In this document: positions 44,536 to 51,843 of the stretch, piece after piece
How positions within the stretch are numbered: position 1 is the stretch's first letter
Layout of the letters: each line of letters opens with the position of its first letter
From: Pelobacter propionicus DSM 2379
Lineage (GTDB): Bacteria; Desulfobacterota; Desulfuromonadia; Geobacterales; Pseudopelobacteraceae
Reading direction: 5' to 3'
Length of the DNA: 64,000 bases
Assembly (NCBI RefSeq): GCF_000015045.1
Contig: NC_008609.1
Span: 1,233,344 to 1,297,343, forward strand
Notes under the pieces: generated by a model
What the model saw: the letters and a program-made list of their open reading frames with translations, nothing else
Told to the model about the DNA's origin: nothing
Database searches by the model: none
Position numbers and translations under genes: made by a program

Positions 44536-44656
44536 GCAGAGGCTGGTTTTATCTCTGCGTCAGCACTATCCCAGACTTCTCCCTGCTTGGGGGGATGGGC
44601 GTGGCCACAGTCGGAGAGTACTGCTTCTGAATTGGATCGACGGCCCCAGGCGTATT

Positions 44657-45514
44657 TTATGCCGGTACGCGCAGAATTGCCAGCTGGTCCAGCAGCTGCT
44701 GGTGGCTGCGGGGGGGAGGGGTGTCTCCGGATGCCAGCCCCGCGGCCATGAGCGAGTGATGCAGTTGGGCCACCCGGGGTATGCCGATGCCGAAACTCTC
44801 CAGCCGCTCCAGTACCCAGGGGAGCTCGCTGGCCGGCCAGTTGGCGGCGCAGCGTCCCGTCTCCAGCACGCTGACCCGGTCGGCCCACTGGTAGGCGAAG
44901 TCGATGTCATGGGTGGCGATGATGATGGTCATGCCGCTGTCGTGGAGCCGCTCCAGTACCACCGTCAGCTCTGCCTGCATGGCGGCGTCCAGGCCGGCCA
45001 TGGGCTCGTCCAGGATCAAAAGCTCCGGCTCCATGGCCAGCACCCCGGCGATGCAGACCCGCTTCTTCTGGCCGTAGCTCATGGCATGCACCGGGCGGTC
45101 GGCGTGGGATGCCATGCCCACGGCCGTCAGGGAACGCTCGACCCTGTCGCGCACGACCTCCGTTGTCAGCCCCAGGTTCAAGGGGCCGAAGGATACGTCC
45201 TCGCGTACGCTGGCCGAGAAGAGCTGGGCATCGGGATTCTGGAAGACCACACCGATGCGGGAGCGGAGTCTGCGTAATCCCTTGCGTCCGTAATCCAGGG
45301 GAGTCCCGTCCAGCAGCACCTGGCCAGCCTGGGGACGCAGCACGCCGTTGCACTGCAGAAAGAGGGTTGTCTTGCCCGCGCCGTTCAGCCCCAAGAGGGC
45401 AGTGCGCCTCCCCTGGTGAAAGGAGATGGAGCAGTCATCCAGCCCCCGACTTCCGTCGGGATAGCGGTAACTGACCCCGCACAGTTCCAGTATGCTTTTT
45501 CCGGTTGGTGTCAT
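44657..45514 (-). CDS. cbiO: cobalt ECF transporter ATP-binding protein CbiO
   Basis: A 285-residue ATPase. Walker A GLNGAGKT, Q-loop VFQNPDAQLF (typical of ECF ATPases), signature MSYGQKKRV, Walker B LLILDEPMAGLD and IATHD. The ATG overlaps the cbiQ stop by 4 bases. It drives cobalt uptake with CbiM, CbiN and CbiQ. The C-terminal region beyond residue 225 is an extra accessory part (RLESFGIGIPRVAQLHHSLMAAGL). Confidence 0.95.
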   Translation of the reverse strand: MTPTGKSILELCGVSYRYPDGSRGLDDCSISFHQGRRTALLGLNGAGKTTLFLQCNGVLRPQAGQVLLDGTPLDYGRKGLRRLRSRIGVVFQNPDAQLFSASVREDVSFGPLNLGLTTEVVRDRVERSLTAVGMASHADRPVHAMSYGQKKRVCIAGVLAMEPELLILDEPMAGLDAAMQAELTVVLERLHDSGMTIIIATHDIDFAYQWADRVSVLETGRCAANWPASELPWVLERLESFGIGIPRVAQLHHSLMAAGLASGDTPPPRSHQQLLDQLAILRVPA

Positions 45515-46257
45515 GGGTGCATCACCGCCAGGATGATCAGGAGGCAGCCCGCCGTCAGGCCGACCAGGATGCTGCTGGCGCCGTCGGGATACGTTGGGGT
45601 CAGGAATCTGAGCGGGCCGTCATTGGCGCGGGAGAGAGCCGCCTGCTGCAGAGCCCGGGAGCGTTGCCAGACCTGGACCGTGAGCGCCGCCACCATGATG
45701 CCCAGGGAGCGCAGCGCCAGCCGGGGGGTGGCGTAACCCAGGCGCGACGCCTGGGCGGTGACGATGTCGTGGGTCGCCTCCAAGAAGACGAACAGGGTGC
45801 GGTAGCAGAGGGTCATCAGGTCGGTCAGTACCTCCGGAAAGCCCAGGCGGCGCAACAGCGAGATAAGGTCGTTGAGCGGCGTGGAGAGCGCCAGGAAGAG
45901 CAGCGCAGCCAGGCAGACCAGAGAGCGTCCGGCAACGTGCAACGCCTCCCGCAACTGGACATCCCCGCTGCTTAAGGTCAGCCAGGGGAAGCTGGCTTGC
46001 CACCCCAGGGACACCGCCAGGGTCGTGCCGCTTACCAGCAGGAACAGGAGCGGCGCGGCGCTAACGCGCAGATAGCAGCGCAGGGGAATGCGTGCCCCGC
46101 GGCAGGTGACGGCCGCCAGGAGCGCGGCCAACAGGAGGGCGATGGTCGGGGTTGATGCGGCAAAGGCGGCAATCATGCCGCAGAGCGCAAAGACGCATTT
46201 GGCGGCGGGGTGTACCCGCCGCCAGCGATTGGAGTAGGAGAGCTGCTCGATCAGCAT
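45511..46257 (-). CDS. cbiQ: cobalt ECF transporter membrane subunit CbiQ
   Basis: A 248-residue T component. Several hydrophobic segments lie in the first two thirds, and the cytoplasmic coupling region carries LISLLRRLGFPEVLTDLMTLCYRTLFVFLEATHDIVTAQASRLGY, the CbiQ pattern with Ala-Arg-Gly-like coupling motifs. It overlaps cbiN by 1 base and cbiO by 4, all in the cbiMNQO order. Confidence 0.94.
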   Translation of the reverse strand: MLIEQLSYSNRWRRVHPAAKCVFALCGMIAAFAASTPTIALLLAALLAAVTCRGARIPLRCYLRVSAAPLLFLLVSGTTLAVSLGWQASFPWLTLSSGDVQLREALHVAGRSLVCLAALLFLALSTPLNDLISLLRRLGFPEVLTDLMTLCYRTLFVFLEATHDIVTAQASRLGYATPRLALRSLGIMVAALTVQVWQRSRALQQAALSRANDGPLRFLTPTYPDGASSILVGLTAGCLLIILAVMHP

Positions 46258-46583
46258 CAGGCCTCGCTCTTGTTTCGGCGCAGCCTGGCGCGGGTCACCG
46301 AACTCCCCAGCCAGTAGCCGATGAATCCGGCTCCCAGGGCGGCCTGGAGGGCGAAGAGCAGGGAGCCGATCTCGCCGCTGGGGGGCTCCATGAGCGGCTT
46401 GAACCAGGGTTTGTACTGGGGGGCGATGGCTGTGATGGTGTCCTTGGCCTTGTCGTCGGCTCCGGCGAAGATCTCCACCTCGGCTCCGTCCGGCCCCGGC
46501 GCGGGGCGCTTCACCATCCAGAGCGGCACTGCCACCAAGAGCGCCACCAGGGCCAGCAGGATCAGGTTCTGATAGCGTTTCAT
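46257..46583 (-). CDS. cbiN: cobalt transport auxiliary protein CbiN
   Basis: A 108-residue protein with an N-terminal membrane helix ([17 protein letters not shown]), a short extracytoplasmic loop with [53 protein letters not shown], the classic CbiN end with a second helix, and a basic tail. CbiN helps load cobalt into CbiM. It overlaps cbiM by 4 bases. Confidence 0.95.
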   Translation of the reverse strand: MKRYQNLILLALVALLVAVPLWMVKRPAPGPDGAEVEIFAGADDKAKDTITAIAPQYKPWFKPLMEPPSGEIGSLLFALQAALGAGFIGYWLGSSVTRARLRRNKSEA

Positions 46584-47260
46584 GCCTGCACCTCCTGTCC
46601 GTTTCCCTCGATATTCAGGCTGCCCAACTCTTCCCGGTTGAAGCGCAGGAGGGCGTTCATCACCACCACGGTCAAAAGCCCCTCGCTGATGGCCAGGGGG
46701 ATCTGGGTCAGGGCGAATACGCCGGCGAACTTGGCCAGGGATGCCGTGAAGCCGCCCACCGGGTCGGGAAAGGCGAAGGCCAGCTGGCAGGCCGTGGTGA
46801 CGTAGGTTAAAAGGTCGCCCAGGGAGGCTGCCAGGAAAACCCCTACGCCGAAGGGGAACCGGGCCGCGCGGGCCAGACGGAAGACGGCGGCGGCGGCGAA
46901 GGGGCCGACGATGGCCATGGAGAAGATATTGGCGCCCAGGGTGGTCAGGCCGCCGTGGGCCAGAAGCAGTGCCTGGAACAGCAGCACCACCGCTCCGATG
47001 GGGGCTACGGCGGAGGGTCCGAACAGTATCGCCCCCAGTCCGGTGCCGGTGGGATGGGAGCAGCTGCCGGTGACGGAAGGCATCTTCAGGGCCGAGAGCA
47101 CGAAGGTGAAGGCCGCGGCCACCCCCAGCAGCATGCGCTGTTCCGGATTTTTATTGATCTTTTTATTTATGGAGTACAGGCCGTAGGCGACCACAGGCGC
47201 GGACGCGACGCTCCATCCGATGGCATGTTCAACAGGCAGAAAACCTTCCATGATGTGCAT
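46580..47260 (-). CDS. cbiM: cobalt ECF transporter S component CbiM
   Basis: A 226-residue membrane protein starting [16 protein letters not shown]; the N-terminal Met-His-Ile-Met region binds the Co2+ ion in this family. Other family blocks are [43 protein letters not shown] and [19 protein letters not shown] chose the ATG at 47258-47260 after AAGGAGAAAC; the 87-residue upstream extension is inside the riboswitch. Expression should stop when cobalamin is plentiful. Confidence 0.96.
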   Translation of the reverse strand: MHIMEGFLPVEHAIGWSVASAPVVAYGLYSINKKINKNPEQRMLLGVAAAFTFVLSALKMPSVTGSCSHPTGTGLGAILFGPSAVAPIGAVVLLFQALLLAHGGLTTLGANIFSMAIVGPFAAAAVFRLARAARFPFGVGVFLAASLGDLLTYVTTACQLAFAFPDPVGGFTASLAKFAGVFALTQIPLAISEGLLTVVVMNALLRFNREELGSLNIEGNGQEVQA

Positions 47261-47301
47261 GATGTTTCTCCTTTCCGTGCAACGCGGCAAACGCCATAAA
47301 A

Positions 47302-47334
47302 AAAGTCCGCATCTGCAAGCAGCATGCGGACTTT
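47302..47334 (-). terminator. rho-independent terminator of the cbi riboswitch
   Basis: On the minus strand AAAGTCCGCAT pairs with ATGCGGACTTT around an 11-base loop, followed by a T-run (A-run at 47298-47304 on the plus strand). It lies between the aptamer and cbiM, the standard expression platform of a transcription-controlling riboswitch. Confidence 0.9.
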
Positions 47335-47394
47335 CCGTATTCAAAGGTCCTTGTGGATTCGCTGTGCACTCTCCCGGTCCCCCGGGAACTAGCT

Positions 47395-47570
47395 GAGTGG
47401 CGTGGATCAGTGGCAGGTCTTCTGGCTCGCGATTCATCCTCCGGGCGCCTTCCCAGTCAAAAACCAGTGGCCGTTGCCCCTTGTCATCGCTTACAGCGGC
47501 GGGTCCGCGGGGGAGTCGCACCCCTCTTCCCTATCAAGCCCTGTCGGGCGCCCTGATCCGGTATGAGTGT
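47395..47570 (-). promoter_or_regulatory. cobalamin riboswitch controlling cbiMNQO
   Basis: Minus-strand landmarks of the cobalamin aptamer appear in order: ATAGGGAAGAGGGGTGCGACTCCCCC, GGACCCGCCGCTGTAAGC, GCCACTG (47465-47471), TGGGAAGGC (47447-47455) and the B12 box AGCCAGAAGACCTGCC (47412-47427). A terminator follows toward cbiM. Ends are approximate. Adenosylcobalamin or hydroxocobalamin binding would switch cobalt import off. Confidence 0.95.
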
Positions 47571-47679
47571 TCCGCCGTTGAGCGGATATGTGCCTCGCAG
47601 ACTATCCAATACGGCTCCGGCTGTCAAGTCGTTTCCCGGCTCATTCCGCAACGGCCGTGACCGCTCGCGGAGAGGGAGG

Positions 47680-47937
47680 CTAGTGGCCGCAGAAGCTCCA
47701 CATGCTCTCGGGAACGACCATGCGCACCGGCTCTCCGTCGACGGTGGTGGCCATGGTCAGGTTGCCCGATTCTTCCACAAAGGCATGGTCCTGTTCCATG
47801 TCGACGATCTTTAGCTGCTTCTGCAAACGGAGCGATACGGCGATATCCGCCAAGGAGTTGAGCCAGGCCTCCATCACCGGAGATTTGATGCGCACCTGGG
47901 GAAACACGTCCTGATTCTGCGTCGTCTGATCATTCAT
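47680..47937 (-). CDS. small conserved-looking protein next to the TonB receptor
   Basis: An 85-residue soluble protein (MNDQTTQNQDVFPQVRIKSPVMEAWLNSLADIAVSLRLQ...) ending DGEPVRMVVPESMWSFCGH. I do not recognise it. AGGGAGGG lies 7 bases before ATG 47937. It begins 14 bases after the TonB receptor stop on the same strand, so it is likely co-transcribed, and the C-terminal Cys-Gly-His could bind metal. No signal peptide. It lies just before the cbi riboswitch. Confidence 0.65.
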   Translation of the reverse strand: MNDQTTQNQDVFPQVRIKSPVMEAWLNSLADIAVSLRLQKQLKIVDMEQDHAFVEESGNLTMATTVDGEPVRMVVPESMWSFCGH

Positions 47938-47951
47938 CACACAAGCCCTCC

Positions 47952-49823
47952 CTAGAATCTCATCTGTATGCCGGCGGCGGCACGGATGCCGTCATCGGGA
48001 TGCCCCAGATGAGTTTCATACGCCGTATCGAAGAGATTATCAACCCTCAGATAGATTTCTGTGGCTATTTTTCCGATCTTGAACGGTTGGGTCGCCTTCA
48101 GGTCCACCAGAACGGCGTCGTCCATCCGCTGGTAGCTCTTGTTCTCCGCCTGACTGTAACGGCTCCCTTCGTAGCGGACCGTGGTCTCCAGTCTGGTGGC
48201 CAGGCGGGGGAGGGTGTAGGAGAGTGTGTATTTCATCTTCAGGCCGGGCGTGTAGGGGAGCTTCTTGCCGGTGCTCTTGACCGCCGAGTCCTGGATGGTC
48301 AGGCTGGCTTCCAGGGTCGGGCCGTTGTCCCAGGCGTACGTGGCCATGATCTCGCCCCCTTGGCGTTCGGCGCCCCGTATGTTCACCGGCCGATAGATCA
48401 TATCGCTCCCCCGGCGGGAACTGATCAGGTCGACGGTGTCGCTCCTGAACAGGGTCAGCTGCAGCAACCGGTCCTTGGCGAAGGTGTGTTCCAGCCCTAT
48501 TTCATAGGACCAGACCCGCTCCTTTTTCAGGTCCGGATTGCCCCGTGTCTGGTCGATGGAGCCGTGGCTGGTCTGGTAGAGCTGTCCGAACAGGGGGATG
48601 TTCACCGTGTAGCCGGCCCGCAGCTTGAGCAGCGTCTTGTCCGCAATGCCCCAACCCAGCCCGATGGTTCCCCCCGGGTTAGCGCCGAAGTCGTTGGTCA
48701 GGTCCCCCCGCAGGCCGAAGGTGGTTGTCAATGGGCCGAATCTGCGGTCGTACTGCACGCTGAGGCCGTTCCTGAAGCGCTCGTGCTCTCCGCTCAGGGT
48801 ATGGTCATAGCCGTTCCACTCGGTCATCCCGCCCAGACGCAGGTCCCAGTTTTCAGATTCATCCGACCAGGTGGTGTCCAGCTTGAGGCCGGCCTTGTTG
48901 TCGTTCAGGGTGTAGCGGGAGCCGGACTGGTCAGTGTCTTTCAGATAGATCATGTCGCCGTAGGCGGTGGCGCTGACGGTTCCCGATTGCCCCAGCAGGC
49001 CGGAGTAGCGAGCGTCCAGGGAACCCTTGCGGTACTCCTGGCGTGCATGGGGGGTCTCGTTGTCCACCGGTCCGGGCGAGCCGAATTCGGCCTGGTAGTA
49101 GCGGCCGTTGAACTCGTAGCGACGCCCCTCGTCTCCCTGGCGATTCCAGTTCAGGTTGAAGGCGCCGTCGTTGCGGTCGCTGTTGGTGCGTTTGCCGTCA
49201 CGGTGGTTTCCGGTGGCTGCGAGCAGGACGGTACTGTCGGAAACCGGCAGTTGGTGGCTTACACTTCCCTCCACCAGACCGTAGGAGCCTCCACCCCCCT
49301 TAAGCGAACTGCGCTGTTTCTCCTTGCCCCCCCCCTGTTTCGGCGTTCGGGTGATGATGTTGATGGCGCCGTCGCTCCCCCCCGGACCGAGCCAGACCGG
49401 AACCGGCGGCTTGAAGACCGAAACCGACTGGATGCTGTCCACCGGGATGGCGCTCAAGTCCTGGCTGCCGTACTGGTTTGAGTTGAGCGGCCTGCCGTTC
49501 AGGAGAACCATCACGCTGCCGGAGCGGCCCGAACCTCTGATGGAGATGCGCGAGCCGACCCCGGCGCTGGAATAGACCTCCACCCCTGGCATGGTCTTGA
49601 GGATCTCCTCCACGCTCCCCAGGTTGCGGCTTACGATCTCCCCGCGCTCCACCGTCGTCACATCAAGCGGATGGTTTGTGATGTACTCTTTCAGTCGTTC
49701 CGAGGTGACGACAACTTCGCCCAGGCTGTAGGGTTCTTCTTTGGCTGTTTCCGCGCCCAGGGATGTGCCGCTCAGCAGCGACAGGGTCAGCAGGGAGATG
49801 CCGGGGATCAGACGGATATGCAT
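47952..49823 (-). CDS. TonB-dependent outer-membrane receptor
   Basis: A 623-residue receptor with a signal peptide (MHIRLIPGISLLTLSLLSGTSLGAE), TonB box region SLGEVVVTSERL, a plug domain (DGAINIITR at its end) and a 22-stranded type barrel ending in QMRF. It is short, as BtuB-like receptors are. The substrate is unknown; the neighbouring CbiZ, cobalt transporter and B12 riboswitches suggest corrinoid or cobalt-chelate uptake. Confidence 0.92.
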   Translation of the reverse strand: MHIRLIPGISLLTLSLLSGTSLGAETAKEEPYSLGEVVVTSERLKEYITNHPLDVTTVERGEIVSRNLGSVEEILKTMPGVEVYSSAGVGSRISIRGSGRSGSVMVLLNGRPLNSNQYGSQDLSAIPVDSIQSVSVFKPPVPVWLGPGGSDGAINIITRTPKQGGGKEKQRSSLKGGGGSYGLVEGSVSHQLPVSDSTVLLAATGNHRDGKRTNSDRNDGAFNLNWNRQGDEGRRYEFNGRYYQAEFGSPGPVDNETPHARQEYRKGSLDARYSGLLGQSGTVSATAYGDMIYLKDTDQSGSRYTLNDNKAGLKLDTTWSDESENWDLRLGGMTEWNGYDHTLSGEHERFRNGLSVQYDRRFGPLTTTFGLRGDLTNDFGANPGGTIGLGWGIADKTLLKLRAGYTVNIPLFGQLYQTSHGSIDQTRGNPDLKKERVWSYEIGLEHTFAKDRLLQLTLFRSDTVDLISSRRGSDMIYRPVNIRGAERQGGEIMATYAWDNGPTLEASLTIQDSAVKSTGKKLPYTPGLKMKYTLSYTLPRLATRLETTVRYEGSRYSQAENKSYQRMDDAVLVDLKATQPFKIGKIATEIYLRVDNLFDTAYETHLGHPDDGIRAAAGIQMRF

Positions 49824-50006
49824 GGGAGGTTCCTTTGGTTGGTTTTTATCTGGAAAAAGCGGCCATTCACGCGAAGTTCGCGAAGAAAGATGGAAGGATC
49901 TTCACTACAGCCGAATAACCTGTCCGGTGAAGCATGGTTGCTCTGCAATTGCTATATTTCTTTGCGTCTTCGCGTCGTTGCGTGAGATGGATTGCCGCTT
50001 TCGGGT
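49824..50006. repeat. intergenic region with a dispersed repeat-like stretch
   Basis: TTTCTTTGCGTCTTCGCGTCGTTGCGTGA (around 49957-49986; first half shown here only by its key words) resembles a stretch near 59270-59300 (TTTCTTTGGGTCGTTGTGTCTTCGCGTGA). A partly inverted copy lies at 49866-49885. It looks like a dispersed intergenic repeat; I see no promoter or riboswitch for the receptor. Confidence 0.45.
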
Positions 50007-50867
50007 TCAAGGTTTCAGGCTGATTTCTCCCGCCGGGGTGATGGTTCCGGTGGCGCGGTTCCAATCCAGCAGCACCAGCCGCGGGTGAGGTGATACCAGG
50101 GTAAACAGGCGTTTGCCCTGGGCAATGGCCGCGCTTTCCCCGGCGCTGAAATCGATGCCAGGCTCCACGCCGGTGCGGTTGTTGACGATCAGCGGCAGGC
50201 CGGTCTCCCGGGAGCGCTCCTCCCAGTATCCCTTGGGTCCCATCTCTCCGGCCGGGGGCCAGTTGGCGGGGGAGAGCAGGATCCGAGCGCCCATCTGTTT
50301 GTGGCGGCTGCTGATCTCGTCCTTGTAGGCATCGGCGCAGATCAGAAAACCGATCGGGATGCCGTCGACGGTGAACAGGTTGTTCTCGATTCCCTTGGTG
50401 GCCCAATTCTCTGCCGGGCCGTTCACCACCCGGTGCTTGCGGTAGGTGCCCTGGATCACACCGTCCCTGTCGATGACCGCCACGCTGTTGTGCAGGTTTC
50501 CCGTGGTGCTGTCTCTCTCCGCAATGCCGATGAAGAGCGCCACCCCGTTGTGGCGAGCCCCGGCGGCAAGGGAGCGGATCCATTGATCGGGGAAGCTCTC
50601 GATCCAGCCGGTGCCGATGCGCGCGGCGAAGCCGTAGCCGGTTTCGGCCAATTCCGGGGTCAGCACCCAGTCGGCTTTCTCCGCGACAGCCTGTGCTATG
50701 GCGTTTTCGATGCTCCGGCGATTACGCCCGACTTCCCCTGGTCGGGCATCCAGGTGAAGCAGGGCGATGCGGATGCGCTCAGGGCCGGGTGCACCCGCCG
50801 CGTCGCCGATCATACCCTGGCCCAGAAACAGGGTGGCGAATATGAGCAGGAAGAGACAGTGCATCAT
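50007..50867 (-). CDS. exported nitrilase-superfamily carbon-nitrogen hydrolase
   Basis: A 286-residue C-N hydrolase with a Sec signal peptide (MMHCLFLLIFATLFLGQGMIGDAAG). The catalytic Glu-Lys-Cys triad is complete: Glu72 in TPELAETGYGF, Lys144 in YRKHRVV and Cys177 in LICADAYKDE. Members of this superfamily cleave amides or nitriles; most are cytosolic, so export is notable. The gene overlaps the end of the exported cbiZ by 4 bases, suggesting that both act on the same corrinoid, perhaps on its amide side chains. The substrate is inferred. Confidence 0.88.
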   Translation of the reverse strand: MMHCLFLLIFATLFLGQGMIGDAAGAPGPERIRIALLHLDARPGEVGRNRRSIENAIAQAVAEKADWVLTPELAETGYGFAARIGTGWIESFPDQWIRSLAAGARHNGVALFIGIAERDSTTGNLHNSVAVIDRDGVIQGTYRKHRVVNGPAENWATKGIENNLFTVDGIPIGFLICADAYKDEISSRHKQMGARILLSPANWPPAGEMGPKGYWEERSRETGLPLIVNNRTGVEPGIDFSAGESAAIAQGKRLFTLVSPHPRLVLLDWNRATGTITPAGEISLKP

Positions 50868-51712
50868 GGCGTTTTCGTCTGGGCGATGTGCGCGGTGGGA
50901 AGCCTGAATCCGTTCTGTTTGCCCAGGGCTTCGATCACCGCCTCATGGGTCGCCTTGCCGATCAGTTCGCCCAGTTTGCTGTGGCCGCCGGCATAACTTG
51001 CCCGGGGGCCGGTGGTGCCGGAGACGACGATTACGCTGTCCGTGCCGGTGCCGGTGGCCTGGACATTCTTCGTATAGCTGCTTGGCACGTTCAGGTCCTG
51101 CAGCGCCGCAGTCTTGGCCTCGGTTACGGTGACAATTGCCCGTGCCATGGCGCCGTCGGTCAGGCGGGCATTGGTCAGCAGCATGACGTTGATGGTGCCG
51201 TGGGGCTCCTGCCCCTCGATGTTGTTTCCCTGATCCACGCCGGTCCTGACGGCGTTGCCCCTGGCGCCGGCGGTGACCAGCACGGTGACGGTCAGCGGCC
51301 CGAATTCCTTCGTCACCATTGCCAGGTTGTCCAGGTCCGCTGCCGTGGCCATCTTGGTGATGTCGGTCGTGTTCAGCTTCAGGCTCCGGGCGGTTCTTTC
51401 ATGGATGAATTCGGTGTAGCTCTTTCCCCCCCTGCCGGCCTTGCCCATGAAGCTGTCGTTGACCCTGGCCCAGAGGAGCGGGTTGGCCGAGTGGTTCATG
51501 GCAGCCAGGGCATCCACCAGGCCATCGTAGGTGGAGAGGGTGCGGCGGCGCTCCGGGAACCTGACCACCAGGGTCTTCTCCCACATCTGCTCCCGTTCAC
51601 CCCTGATGATCGTCGCCTCGGCCTTCAGGTCGTCGGGTAGTTTTAGGTCGGCGGCAAAGAGCAGGGTGGGGATGGTCAGCAGGGTAATGAGGGTTATGAG
51701 AAACATACGCAT
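50864..51712 (-). CDS. cbiZ: exported adenosylcobinamide amidohydrolase CbiZ
   Basis: A 282-residue CbiZ with a Sec signal peptide (MRMFLITLITLLTIPTLLFA). The CbiZ core is unmistakable: VTVLVTAGARGNAVRTG, GTINVMLLTNARLTDGAMARAIVTVTEAKTAALQDLNVPS, GTGTDSVIVVSG and YAGGHSKLGELIGKATHEAVIEAL. CbiZ cuts the aminopropanol amide of cobinamides or cobamides, giving cobyric acid for rebuilding. Known CbiZ act in the cytoplasm; this one should be periplasmic. I chose ATG 51710-51712 after AAAGGAT. Overlaps the nitrilase-like gene by 4 bases. Confidence 0.93.
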   Translation of the reverse strand: MRMFLITLITLLTIPTLLFAADLKLPDDLKAEATIIRGEREQMWEKTLVVRFPERRRTLSTYDGLVDALAAMNHSANPLLWARVNDSFMGKAGRGGKSYTEFIHERTARSLKLNTTDITKMATAADLDNLAMVTKEFGPLTVTVLVTAGARGNAVRTGVDQGNNIEGQEPHGTINVMLLTNARLTDGAMARAIVTVTEAKTAALQDLNVPSSYTKNVQATGTGTDSVIVVSGTTGPRASYAGGHSKLGELIGKATHEAVIEALGKQNGFRLPTAHIAQTKTP

Positions 51713-51761
51713 GGTTGTATCCTTTCCGTTCAACGCTGTTCTTTGTTCTGTTTCCCGCGGG

Positions 51762-51796
51762 ATCCCACCCCTCCCCTTGAAGGGGAGGGGTGGGAT
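51762..51796. repeat. 17-bp perfect palindrome upstream of cbiZ
   Basis: ATCCCACCCCTCCCCTT (51762-51778) and AAGGGGAGGGGTGGGAT (51780-51796) pair perfectly with one unpaired base. It lies between the BtuB-like receptor stop and cbiZ. No T-run, so it is a processing hairpin or dispersed repeat rather than a standard terminator. Confidence 0.7.
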
Positions 51797-51843
51797 GGTA
51801 AGAGGATGGGTTTTGTTGTCCCGTTGCGTTGCAAACGGCTATT

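Noticed and set aside
49824-50006. Riboswitch before the second TonB receptor (47952-49823)
   Set aside because: No B12 box or other aptamer parts; only repeat-like sequence is present.
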